A DNA stretch of 64,000 bases from an uncultured Flavobacteriales bacterium (GTDB taxonomy: Bacteria > Bacteroidota > Bacteroidia > Flavobacteriales_D > Crocinitomicaceae): NCBI GenBank assembly GCA_937876195.1, contig CALEIK010000005.1, forward strand, positions 10,212 to 74,211, read 5' to 3'. Below, one piece after another: positions 43,715 to 51,844 of this stretch. Below the pieces are notes generated by a model that had not been told where the DNA came from, ran no database searches, and worked only from the letters and a program-made list of their open reading frames with translations. A program made the translations under genes and the position numbers. Position 1 is the first letter of the stretch. Each line of letters starts with the position of its first letter.

Positions 43715-44744
43715 GTTGAAAAGCGAAGGATTTTTTATCACCAAAACGGGAAGCGCTGAGGAGGCATTTCAATTGCGCGAATTTGAATTAGATGCACCTT
43801 CAGAAGGCAGAGTCCGGATACAAGTGGAAGCGTTTGGGTTGAATTATGCGGATGTCATGGCGCGCAGAGGATTGTACCGAGAGGCACCACCTTTTCCTTG
43901 TGTGGTCGGTTATGAAGTGGTAGGAAAAATCACTGATTGTGGTAGTGAATCCGATCAACATTTAATAGGAAAAAGAGTGCTTGCGTTTTGTCGTTTTGGA
44001 GGTTATGCGCGACATATTTTGACTGAAAGTCACGCCGTGGTAGAAGTCCAACAACAACGCGCTGAGGAATTACTGGCACTTTGCACACAAGCAGTGACGG
44101 CCTATTACATGGCTGAATATTTAACGCCAGTTCATCAAGCAGACATTGTTCTAATTCACGCGGCTGCTGGAGGTGTTGGGACATTATTGATTCAGCTCGC
44201 AAAAAACAAGGGTGCAACGGTGATTGCAAAAATTGGTGATGAAAAAAAACGAGCTTTGGTCGAACAATTGGGTGCTGATTTCGTGGTGAATTACAATACA
44301 TCTGATTATGCACTAGAAATAGAGAATTACCTCAAAGGTCGACGGCTGGATATTAGTTACAATCCAGTGGCGGGAGGAACGTATAAAAAGGACATGCAAC
44401 TGCTAGGTTCTGGGGGTAGAATGATTCTTTTTGGTGGTTCAGAATTGTCCAAAGGAAAATGGGGATTCTTCTCTAAACTGAATTTTGTGCTAAAGATGGG
44501 ATTGATCCTTCCAATTGGATTGATGATGCGGTCCAAGAATGTGCTTGGAGTCAATATGCTTAAGATTGCTGACAACAAGCCAGAAGTACTTGAACATTGT
44601 TTAAATGCGGTTGTTAAATTGTATCAGGAAGGAAAAATTGTCCCACAAGTCGGAGGGGTGTATACTTCTGAGCAACTCCCTGATGCGCACACCGCATTGG
44701 AAAGTGGTAAATCGGTAGGGAAACTATCTGTTTTTTGGGACTAA
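43707..44744 (+). CDS. Zinc-type alcohol dehydrogenase/quinone oxidoreductase-like protein
   Basis: A 345-residue medium-chain dehydrogenase/reductase. N-terminal GroES-like part: VEAFGLNYADVMARRGLY near 39-56 and PFPCVVGYEVVGKI near 60-73. NADPH-binding Rossmann domain: VLIHAAAGGVGTLLIQLAKN near 146-165, then GADFVVNYNTSDYA. No structural-zinc Cys cluster is visible, which matches the zinc-free quinone oxidoreductase subfamily (VAT-1/Qor-like). Substrate unknown. The ATG at 43707 lies within the end of rsmI. It is convergent with the antiporter gene, overlapping its end by 4 bp. Confidence 0.88.
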   Translation: MSKLKSEGFFITKTGSAEEAFQLREFELDAPSEGRVRIQVEAFGLNYADVMARRGLYREAPPFPCVVGYEVVGKITDCGSESDQHLIGKRVLAFCRFGGYARHILTESHAVVEVQQQRAEELLALCTQAVTAYYMAEYLTPVHQADIVLIHAAAGGVGTLLIQLAKNKGATVIAKIGDEKKRALVEQLGADFVVNYNTSDYALEIENYLKGRRLDISYNPVAGGTYKKDMQLLGSGGRMILFGGSELSKGKWGFFSKLNFVLKMGLILPIGLMMRSKNVLGVNMLKIADNKPEVLEHCLNAVVKLYQEGKIVPQVGGVYTSEQLPDAHTALESGKSVGKLSVFWD

Positions 44745-46054
44745 AATCCGTCAAAATCTTGGTTCTCAGTGTTTTCAGCCACTCTACGCCTTAATTCTTC
44801 CTTTACTTCTTTACTGTCGGAAGACTTTATTAGCGGAATGTTCGGAAAGAGAATATCTTTAACCTTGTCGCCTCGATAAGAAATCAAAGCAATCATCATG
44901 ATGATACTGGTGATAAGAATGGGATAAAGCAGTAATCCGGTATCAAAATTTGGAATATTTATGGTTTCACTTTTTAATAAAGTAAAGTATAATAATACGG
45001 TGATTAATCCTCTGGGGGCGATAAAAACTTCAGGAAAAATAAATTTTTTGGCAAAAATTCTCAATGAAATATAACGGAGTAGATATATTACTGCGACAAT
45101 AACCAAACTGTTTACAGCGACTTCTAAATTATAGAGTGAAGCCATAGTGAGGCTAAGTCCAAACACTACGAAGAAAAATGTTCTGATCAGAAATGCTGAC
45201 TCTAATGTTAGATTGTGAAAGTCATGCAAAATAGGTTTCACCTTTTCCTGATCGAAGAATTTGGAAAGAAATCCGCGGAAAAACACATTCGTATTGTTTA
45301 GAACAACTCCAAACGCCATTATGATAAGGAGCGAGGAAATATGGAAAAATTTTCCTGCTGCAAAAAGGATTAAAAGTACTGCTATGATCAAAAACAATTT
45401 AACTTGCATTTGCAGATGTTGAAAAAGGTAGACCATCACATAAGAAACAACAATAGCAAGTAGTAGCGTAATAATAATATTTAATAAAATTCCCAAAATC
45501 AAGGATCCTTCACCACTACTATTGTCTGCGCCAATCATGAAGTTAAAGACCATAATTCCTATGATGTCAGAAAATGTAGCTTCGTAAACAATGAATTCTT
45601 TCTTGGCACCCGTTAGCCTTCCTACACTTGGAAGGATAATAGAACTACTCATGATGCTCAAGGGGATTGCATATACTACTGCAGTGTATAAATCTGTGCT
45701 TGGAAAAATGTATAAGAAAAAAGCAGCAAGAGCAAACATACACCCAGCTATCCCCAGTGCAGAAACTAATAGTGATCTCAAAATCATATCTAGCTTATTG
45801 CGGTCGAGTTTTAAATCGAGTGCCGCTTCTAACACGATCATCACAATACCAACATTACCGAGCACTTCGAGAAGGGTGTCAAGCTTTAAATCCTCTCCAA
45901 TAATATTGTAAGCACCCATCACAGCTTTGATTCCGATGCCAAGCCCAATCAGTAATAATACTGAGGGGATATTCGTTTTCTTTGAAATAATATTAAAAAA
46001 GAAACTTAAAATGACGATACAGGCTAAAGCAATAATGAGCACGTATGGATTCAT
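44741..46054 (-). CDS. Na+/H+-type cation:proton antiporter (CPA family)
   Basis: A 437-residue membrane protein with about 12 hydrophobic segments and an Na_H_Exchanger domain. Conserved stretches include TNIPSVLLLIGLGIG near 27-41, VGIVMIVLEAALDLKLDRNK near 68-87 and ATFSDIIGIMVFNFMIGADN near 159-178, where Asp residues of the ion-binding site of this family lie. A charged cytoplasmic tail (SDSKEVKEELRRRVAEN) follows the last helix. Expected role: pH and sodium homeostasis. A TACGTTTG -7 box lies 16 bp upstream of the ATG. The 280-bp gap to the next gene is a divergent promoter region. Confidence 0.9.
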   Translation of the reverse strand: MNPYVLIIALACIVILSFFFNIISKKTNIPSVLLLIGLGIGIKAVMGAYNIIGEDLKLDTLLEVLGNVGIVMIVLEAALDLKLDRNKLDMILRSLLVSALGIAGCMFALAAFFLYIFPSTDLYTAVVYAIPLSIMSSSIILPSVGRLTGAKKEFIVYEATFSDIIGIMVFNFMIGADNSSGEGSLILGILLNIIITLLLAIVVSYVMVYLFQHLQMQVKLFLIIAVLLILFAAGKFFHISSLLIIMAFGVVLNNTNVFFRGFLSKFFDQEKVKPILHDFHNLTLESAFLIRTFFFVVFGLSLTMASLYNLEVAVNSLVIVAVIYLLRYISLRIFAKKFIFPEVFIAPRGLITVLLYFTLLKSETINIPNFDTGLLLYPILITSIIMMIALISYRGDKVKDILFPNIPLIKSSDSKEVKEELRRRVAENTENQDFDGF

Positions 46055-46070
46055 ACAATTGTATTTTACA

Positions 46071-46078
46071 CAAACGTA
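46071..46078 (-). promoter_or_regulatory. Candidate -7 box of the antiporter gene
   Basis: Reads TACGTTTG on the minus strand, an exact TANNTTTG match, 16 bases before the ATG at 46054. No clear -33 TTG was found. Confidence 0.45.
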
Positions 46079-46293
46079 ATGAAAAAATTCGAGGGGGTAT
46101 TTCTTTGTTTTAATAAAGTACAGCGTTTCTTAGTACAGAGAAGAAAATTGTTTTACCATGCCGTCGAATAATTTTTTATGGTTTTTTTAGAATTTGACGT
46201 ACACCTTTTTTGATCATATTGTATAGTAATAATGGATTGCGTTGAGCGCACTTCTTTAGACGCTTTCCCCAAGGAATTCTCATATTTTTAACG

Positions 46294-46301
46294 TAATTTT
46301 G
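46294..46301 (+). promoter_or_regulatory. Candidate -7 box of the ALDH7 gene
   Basis: TAATTTTG, an exact TANNTTTG match, 33 bases before the ATG at 46335. A -33 TTG at the usual distance is not evident. Confidence 0.45.
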
Positions 46302-46334
46302 TGCCAGAAAATTAAAAGTTAACACAAGTATACA

Positions 46335-47891
46335 ATGGCAGCAGTAATGACCGATCTAGGAATCGGAACAATATTAAACCAATTAGGAATTGAAAAAGAG
46401 AACAATGGCGCATCAACAGGTGGACATTGGTTCAATACACGTGGAGAGCTAATCGCCTCTGTTTCTCCAGTAGATGGGCAAGTAATCGCATCGGTGTATT
46501 CAGCAACGGAAGTCGATTATGAGGCGGTAATTTTAAAAGCACAGGAAGCATTTTTAGAATGGCGAAAATGGCCTGCGCCAAAAAGAGGAGAGGTTGTACG
46601 TCAACTAGCAGAGAAATTACGTGAATACAAAGAGCCTCTTGGAAAATTGGTTTCTTACGAGATGGGAAAATCATTACAGGAAGGTTTAGGTGAAGTACAA
46701 GAGATGATTGATATTTGCGATTTTGCTGTTGGGCTTTCACGTCAATTGCACGGTTTGACAATGCACTCTGAGCGACCAGGACATAGAATGTACGAGCAAT
46801 ACCACCCATTGGGAATTGTAGGAATTATTTCAGCGTTTAATTTTCCAGTAGCAGTTTGGAACTGGAACACAGCACTAGCATGGATTTGTGGTGATGTTTG
46901 CGTTTGGAAGCCATCTGAAAAGGCACCAATTACGGCTATCGCTTGTCAGCAAATTACAAAACAAGTATTTGATGCAAACGGAGTCCCAGAAGGAGTTTCT
47001 GGCTTGGTTATCGGTGGAGCTGACATAGGAAAGTTAATGGCAGAAGACAAACGCGTCCCTTTGGTTTCGGCAACAGGATCTACACGCATGGGTAAATCGG
47101 TAGGTGCAGCTGTTGGAGAAAGACTTGGAAAATCATTGTTGGAACTTGGAGGAAATAACGCGATCATCATTACACCAAGTGCAGATTTAAAAATTGTTCT
47201 TCCAGGAGCAGTTTTTGGAGCAGTTGGGACATGTGGTCAACGTTGTACATCAACACGTAGATTAATTGTTCACGATTCGGTTTACGATAAAGTGAAAGAC
47301 GCATTGGTGAAGGCTTACGGTCAATTGAAGATTGGAAATCCGTTGGATCAAAACAATCATGTTGGACCGTTGATTGATAAAGACGCTGTTGCAGCATACG
47401 AAGATGCGTTGAACAAAGCAGTTGCAGAAGGAGGAACAATTATCACTGAAAGTGGTGTACTTTCTGGTGATGGACACGAATCAGGATGTTATGTGAAACC
47501 AGCAATGGTGGAAGCAAAGAACGAGTTTAAGATTGTTCAACATGAAACATTCGCTCCTATTTTGTACATCATGAAGTACAGTGGTGGAGTTGAAAATGCC
47601 ATCAAAATTCAAAACAACGTACCTCAAGGGTTGTCCTCGGCGATTATGACCAATGACTTGAAGGAATCTGAAATTTTCCTTTCTGTCGCAGGATCTGATT
47701 GTGGAATTGCCAATGTGAACATCGGAACTTCAGGAGCTGAAATCGGTGGTGCCTTTGGTGGAGAAAAAGAAACTGGTGGTGGACGTGAGTCTGGATCAGA
47801 TGCTTGGAAAATTTACATGAGACGTCAAACAAATACAATCAATTACACAGACAGCTTGCCGTTAGCGCAGGGAATCAAGTTTGAGTTGTAA
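46335..47891 (+). CDS. ALDH7-type aldehyde dehydrogenase (alpha-aminoadipic semialdehyde / piperideine-6-carboxylate)
   Basis: A 518-residue NAD-dependent aldehyde dehydrogenase, the length of ALDH7 (antiquitin) enzymes. Family markers are YHPLGIVGIISAFNFPVAVW (about 156-175), the general base Glu270 in LLELGGNNA, and the nucleophile Cys304 in GTCGQRCTSTRR. GGAFGGEKETGGGRESGSD near 472-490 is typical of ALDH7 C-termini. These enzymes oxidise the semialdehyde of lysine catabolism to alpha-aminoadipate. No lysine-degradation partner gene is adjacent, so the role is inferred from family only. Strong terminator follows. Confidence 0.9.
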   Translation: MAAVMTDLGIGTILNQLGIEKENNGASTGGHWFNTRGELIASVSPVDGQVIASVYSATEVDYEAVILKAQEAFLEWRKWPAPKRGEVVRQLAEKLREYKEPLGKLVSYEMGKSLQEGLGEVQEMIDICDFAVGLSRQLHGLTMHSERPGHRMYEQYHPLGIVGIISAFNFPVAVWNWNTALAWICGDVCVWKPSEKAPITAIACQQITKQVFDANGVPEGVSGLVIGGADIGKLMAEDKRVPLVSATGSTRMGKSVGAAVGERLGKSLLELGGNNAIIITPSADLKIVLPGAVFGAVGTCGQRCTSTRRLIVHDSVYDKVKDALVKAYGQLKIGNPLDQNNHVGPLIDKDAVAAYEDALNKAVAEGGTIITESGVLSGDGHESGCYVKPAMVEAKNEFKIVQHETFAPILYIMKYSGGVENAIKIQNNVPQGLSSAIMTNDLKESEIFLSVAGSDCGIANVNIGTSGAEIGGAFGGEKETGGGRESGSDAWKIYMRRQTNTINYTDSLPLAQGIKFEL

Positions 47892-47914
47892 TTCGACAAT
47901 AAATCATATTTTTG

Positions 47915-47947
47915 AAGGCTATCCGCATTTTTCGGGTAGCCTTTTTT
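47915..47947 (+). terminator. Intrinsic terminator of the ALDH7 gene
   Basis: AAGGCTATCCG, loop CATTTTT, CGGGTAGCCTT form an 11-bp stem with one T/G wobble, then T6. It ends 7 bp before the hemW ATG, so it lies in the hemW leader. Confidence 0.8.
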
Positions 47948-47953
47948 GTTCCA

Positions 47954-49087
47954 ATGGCAGGCATCTACATCCATATTCCTTTTTGTAAGCAACAGTGTAC
48001 CTATTGTGATTTTCACTTTAGTACAACGTTTGAAAGTTATCGCTCTCAGATGGTAAACGCGATTGCTACTGAATTGCATACACGGATTGATTACCTAGAA
48101 GGAAGGTCTATTGAAAGCATCTATTTTGGAGGTGGCACGCCGAGTATTTTGAATGAACAAGAACTTTCTTTGCTTTTAACGGACATTCGCGCGAATTATC
48201 AAGTAAATCCTGAAGCGGAGATTACACTCGAAACAAATCCAGATGATATTACTCAGGAGAAGTTAACAACGTGGAAAAATGCTGGGGTGAATCGCCTAAG
48301 CATTGGTCTGCAATCGTTCAAAGCAGAGGATTTGGAATGGATGAATCGTGCTCACACAGCTGATGAAAGTCGAAACTGCGCGGCATTAGCGAAAGCACAT
48401 AATTTTGAGAATTTAACCGTGGATTTGATGTACGGACTTCCCAATTTGAGCAATGAGGAGTGGAAGAATCATGTCTTGCAGGTAATAGAAATGGGAGTCA
48501 CGCATATTTCTGCGTACTGTCTTACTGTTGAAGAAAAGACTGTTTTAAATAAATGGGTCCAAGAAGGAAAAATTTATCCAGCCTCTGAAAATCAACAAAG
48601 CGAACAGTTTTTATTATTGGTGGAAACCTTAGAAGAGCATGGATTTGAACAATACGAAATTTCGAATTTCTGTCGACCTGGTCACGAAGCAGTGCACAAT
48701 TCAAATTATTGGAAAGGTGAGTGGTATATAGGGGTTGGACCTTCGGCGCATTCGTTCAATGGAACTTCAAGAAGTTGGAATATCGCCAACAATCAAAAAT
48801 ACATGCTGCGAATTGCTGAAAACGAAGCTTTTTTTGAGACAGAAATCCTTTCCAAGAAGGATCAATACAATGAACTACTATTGACAGGTTTGCGCACAAA
48901 GTACGGAGTGTCATTGAAGACCTTAGCAACGCTTCGTGTTATTCCTGAATCAACGCAATTGAAAATTGGTGAGTTTAAAACAGTTGGCTGGATGACAGAA
49001 AAAAATGGGGTACTTGCACTGACGAAATCGGGGAGATTGAAAGCAGATTATATTGCTGCTGAATTATTTCTGGACGCAAATGAATAG
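47954..49087 (+). CDS. hemW: HemW-type radical SAM protein (heme chaperone; formerly called coproporphyrinogen III oxidase-like)
   Basis: A 377-residue radical SAM enzyme. It begins AGIYIHIPFCKQQCTYCDFH, whose C11-x3-C15-x2-C18 binds the 4Fe-4S cluster. SIYFGGGTPSIL near 65-76 and the HemW_C region at about 310-370 complete the family. HemN proteins (true oxidases) are about 450 residues and carry a further Cys in the CxxxCxxCxC motif; here the position after the third Cys is Asp-Phe, as in HemW, so this is HemW, a heme-trafficking protein. The ATG at 47954 is used because an earlier TTG would be inside the ALDH7 terminator. Four bp before the VanZ gene. Confidence 0.9.
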   Translation: MAGIYIHIPFCKQQCTYCDFHFSTTFESYRSQMVNAIATELHTRIDYLEGRSIESIYFGGGTPSILNEQELSLLLTDIRANYQVNPEAEITLETNPDDITQEKLTTWKNAGVNRLSIGLQSFKAEDLEWMNRAHTADESRNCAALAKAHNFENLTVDLMYGLPNLSNEEWKNHVLQVIEMGVTHISAYCLTVEEKTVLNKWVQEGKIYPASENQQSEQFLLLVETLEEHGFEQYEISNFCRPGHEAVHNSNYWKGEWYIGVGPSAHSFNGTSRSWNIANNQKYMLRIAENEAFFETEILSKKDQYNELLLTGLRTKYGVSLKTLATLRVIPESTQLKIGEFKTVGWMTEKNGVLALTKSGRLKADYIAAELFLDANE

Positions 49088-49090
49088 GTA

Positions 49091-49450
49091 ATGGGATTAA
49101 AGATTACGTTGATTATTCTAATTTTGGCAATCGGATATTTGAGCCTAACACCATCCGACACACTCGTTGTTGGCAACGACAAAATCAGTCATTTTATCGC
49201 GTACAGCGTTCTAACATTCAATATTGGATTACTGGTATTTCCTACAAGACGGCATCTGTTTGTCGGAATGTTGGCTGCATTAGTATTTGGAATTCTCATT
49301 GAATTCATTCAACAGTATATCCCTGGACGTTTCAGGTCGATTGAGGACGTATATGCAAACGCCATCGGTGTTGCACTGGGTGGATTATTAACGCTTGTTT
49401 TTGGAAAGAGCCTCCTTTTACTGCTTCGCAAAATGAGAATATTTAGGTAG
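49091..49450 (+). CDS. VanZ family membrane protein
   Basis: A 119-residue membrane protein with four hydrophobic segments and VanZ-like features: DKISHFIAYSVLTFNIGLL near residues 33-51 (the conserved K-x2-H-F region), FGILIEFIQQYIPGRFRSIE near 74-93 with the conserved Glu-x-x-Gln and Arg, and DVYANAIGVALGG near 94-106. VanZ domains are widespread, often near cell-envelope genes, with no agreed function beyond teicoplanin resistance in Enterococcus. It directly follows hemW (4 bp) and precedes the ALDH8-type gene. Confidence 0.85.
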   Translation: MGLKITLIILILAIGYLSLTPSDTLVVGNDKISHFIAYSVLTFNIGLLVFPTRRHLFVGMLAALVFGILIEFIQQYIPGRFRSIEDVYANAIGVALGGLLTLVFGKSLLLLLRKMRIFR

Positions 49451-49473
49451 TTTTACAATTAGATTTTTTTACC

Positions 49474-50916
49474 ATGGAAAAGCTTCAAAATTTTATTGAC
49501 GGAAAGTATTGCGCTCCTGCAAACGGAAATTACATTGACAACTACGAACCAGCTTCGGGCAAGGTTTATTGTTTGATTCCTAATTCGGATGCCGAAGACG
49601 TTGAAATGGCGGTGAAAGCCGCTGAACGGGCGTTTCCAATTTGGTCAAAAATGAGCATTGATGAACGCAGTGCTATCCTCGTGAAATTATCAGAAGGGAT
49701 TGAAGCACGGATGGACGAATTTGTGAAAGCAGAATCGCGCGACAATGGGAAACCACTATCATTGGCGGCCCATGTCGACATTCCACGAGCAGTATCGAAT
49801 TTTCACTTTTTTGCCACAGCAATTTTGCATTATGCATCTGAATCGCATAACATGGAAGGAGTTGGTGTCAACTATACCTTGCGCAAACCGTTGGGAATCG
49901 TTGGATGTATTTCTCCGTGGAATTTACCGCTCTATCTTTTTTCATGGAAAATCGCTCCTGCATTGGCAGCAGGGAATTGTGTGATTGCAAAACCATCTGA
50001 AGTTACGCCATACACGGCATATCTGTTGGGGAAAGTCGCACAAGAAGCTGGATTACCCGATGGTGTTTTGAATATTCTTCATGGAGAAGGTGGTGCAGCG
50101 GGTGATGCCATCGTCAAACATCCAAAAATTAAAGCAATTTCATTTACCGGAGGGACAAAAACGGGTGAGTACATCGCCCGAACAGCTGCTCCGATGTTTA
50201 AAAAATTATCGCTTGAATTGGGCGGAAAAAATCCCAACATCATTTTTGCCGACTGCGATTGGAAGGAGATGATGAGTACTACGTTACGCTCTTCATTTGC
50301 GAACCAAGGTCAAATTTGCTTATGCGGTTCACGTATTTTTGTCGAACGATCTATTTACGACAAATTCAAAGATGAGTTTGTCCAAAAAGTAGCTTCCACA
50401 GTGGTTGCTCATCCAGATAACCCGGCAGCAAAGCTTGGAGCAGTTGTCTCAAAAATGCACATGGAGAAAGTACTTTCATACGTTGAACTTGCCAAAGAAG
50501 AAGGCGGAACTGTTTTGACTGGTGGAGAGCGCGTTGTGTTGGAAGCGCCTTATGAAAATGGATATTATTTGCGACCAACAGTAATTGAAGGATTGGCATT
50601 TGACTGTCGCACCAACCAAGAAGAGATTTTTGGACCTGTGGTAACCATTACACCATTTGATACAGAAGAAGAAGTGCTCATGATGGCGAACTCAACACAA
50701 TATGGACTCAGCGCAACTTTGTGGACGTCTAACTTGCAACGAGCGCACCGAATGGCAAATGAGATTGACGCTGGCATCGTTTGGATCAACGCATGGTTGG
50801 TGAGGGATTTAAGAACGCCGTTTGGAGGAGTAAAGGCTTCAGGTGTTGGTCGCGAAGGTGGCTGGGAGGCGCTGCGCTTTTTCACAGAACCGAAAAACGT
50901 ATTTGTGAAGTACTAA
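49474..50916 (+). CDS. ALDH8-type aldehyde dehydrogenase (aminomuconate/hydroxymuconate semialdehyde)
   Basis: A 480-residue NAD-dependent aldehyde dehydrogenase. N-terminus FIDGKYCAPANGNYIDNYEP; LGIVGCISPWNLPLYLFSWK near 136-155 (the ALDH8-like cofactor part); catalytic Cys282 in GQICLCGSRI; general base Glu in SLELGGKNPN near 249; and the C-terminal FGGVKASGVGREGGW. The overall pattern is closest to 2-aminomuconic or 2-hydroxymuconic semialdehyde dehydrogenases, i.e. tryptophan (kynurenine) or aromatic meta-cleavage breakdown. No pathway neighbours are in the window, so substrate remains uncertain. Preceded by the VanZ gene by 23 bp. Confidence 0.85.
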   Translation: MEKLQNFIDGKYCAPANGNYIDNYEPASGKVYCLIPNSDAEDVEMAVKAAERAFPIWSKMSIDERSAILVKLSEGIEARMDEFVKAESRDNGKPLSLAAHVDIPRAVSNFHFFATAILHYASESHNMEGVGVNYTLRKPLGIVGCISPWNLPLYLFSWKIAPALAAGNCVIAKPSEVTPYTAYLLGKVAQEAGLPDGVLNILHGEGGAAGDAIVKHPKIKAISFTGGTKTGEYIARTAAPMFKKLSLELGGKNPNIIFADCDWKEMMSTTLRSSFANQGQICLCGSRIFVERSIYDKFKDEFVQKVASTVVAHPDNPAAKLGAVVSKMHMEKVLSYVELAKEEGGTVLTGGERVVLEAPYENGYYLRPTVIEGLAFDCRTNQEEIFGPVVTITPFDTEEEVLMMANSTQYGLSATLWTSNLQRAHRMANEIDAGIVWINAWLVRDLRTPFGGVKASGVGREGGWEALRFFTEPKNVFVKY

Positions 50917-50917
50917 A

Positions 50918-50948
50918 AAAGGGACAGTTATTTATCAACCATCCCTTT
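50918..50948. terminator. Possible weak terminator
   Basis: AAAGGGA and TCCCTTT, 7-bp arms around a 17-base loop, between the convergent ALDH8-type and T9SS genes. The arms are short, so this is uncertain. Confidence 0.35.
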
Positions 50949-50967
50949 CTTCAATTCTATTGGTGAA

Positions 50968-51744
50968 TTACTTCTGAAGAAGAATTCGCTTCGTAATGCT
51001 TTTATTTTCTGTAATTACCTTGACAAAATAGGCGCCAGACTCTTGGGTACTTAAATCAATCGTCGTAGTGTTATCCTGTTGAACAAGCACTTTTCCTGAA
51101 AGATCAGCTACTAGTACGGTATAATTGGAAACTCCGGGCTCATTGATTGTAAGGTTGAGATTTCCGTTCGAAGGGTTGGGGGCTAACGTAACGGCCAGTT
51201 CATTCGACAATTCCTCAACATTTGCATAATCAATCCATTCAATTTCGATTTCCATAAAATAAATTCCGCCCAATGAAATCGTATCTAAAACTGGTGTACC
51301 AGAAGGGATGTCTGCTAATGTAATTTGCTCAACGGCGGTTCGCGCAATTACTTGATCATCTCCTGATTCTGTAGTACAAGAAGTAGAGACCGCATCACTT
51401 TCAAACCCTTCCATTTCAAATGAAATATAGCTTGAAGTTACAATGGCTACGTCGGCCACTTCAAGGTTGGGGATGTCATTCCACAAGCCATATTCTTGGT
51501 CGTCATCATTGTCAAACGTCCAGCAGTAATAGTTTTCATTCGCTCCAGCATCGGTAATCCAAACTTTAAACGTGGGATCTTGTGGTGCAAGTACGCAAAA
51601 TGGTGCTCCTCCATCACAATCGTCGGCCAAAGCCATTAATTGCGTTACAGAAACCGTGTAACCAACAATTTGAGATTGTCCGATAAAGGGAAGCGCTAGA
51701 AGCACCATAAATAGGCACTTAGAAAGTTTGTAGTGTGTTTTCAT
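50968..51744 (-). CDS. T9SS type A sorting-domain protein of unknown function
   Basis: A 258-residue secreted protein. Signal peptide at 1-24 (LSKCLFMVLLALPFIGQSQ). The body has a Cys/Asp-rich stretch (DDCDGGAPFCVLAPQDP, about 37-53) and WITDAGANENYYCWTFDNDD (about 58-77); no family was recognised. It looks like a small beta-rich adhesin or carbohydrate-binding module. The C-terminus is a type A sorting domain: APNPSNGNLNLTINEPGVSN, VLVADLSGKVLV, and SGAYFVKVITENKSITKR. So it should be exported by type IX secretion. A terminator separates it from the protease gene upstream. Confidence 0.8.
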   Translation of the reverse strand: MKTHYKLSKCLFMVLLALPFIGQSQIVGYTVSVTQLMALADDCDGGAPFCVLAPQDPTFKVWITDAGANENYYCWTFDNDDDQEYGLWNDIPNLEVADVAIVTSSYISFEMEGFESDAVSTSCTTESGDDQVIARTAVEQITLADIPSGTPVLDTISLGGIYFMEIEIEWIDYANVEELSNELAVTLAPNPSNGNLNLTINEPGVSNYTVLVADLSGKVLVQQDNTTTIDLSTQESGAYFVKVITENKSITKRILLQK

Positions 51745-51799
51745 AGTAATAAGTTTGAGGTAAATGTAAACTAAGTTTTTAAAATTTCAGCAAAAAAAA

Positions 51800-51823
51800 G
51801 CAGGACGATTAAAATCGCCCTGC
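51800..51823 (-). terminator. Intrinsic terminator downstream of the T9SS protease gene (minus strand)
   Basis: GCAGGGCGATT and AATCGTCCTGC (minus-strand sense) form an 11-bp stem with one G/T wobble and a 2-base loop, followed by T8 on the minus strand (A8 at 51792-51799). It ends the protease transcript. Confidence 0.8.
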
Positions 51824-51844
51824 CTTTACCTATATAGTTATTAC

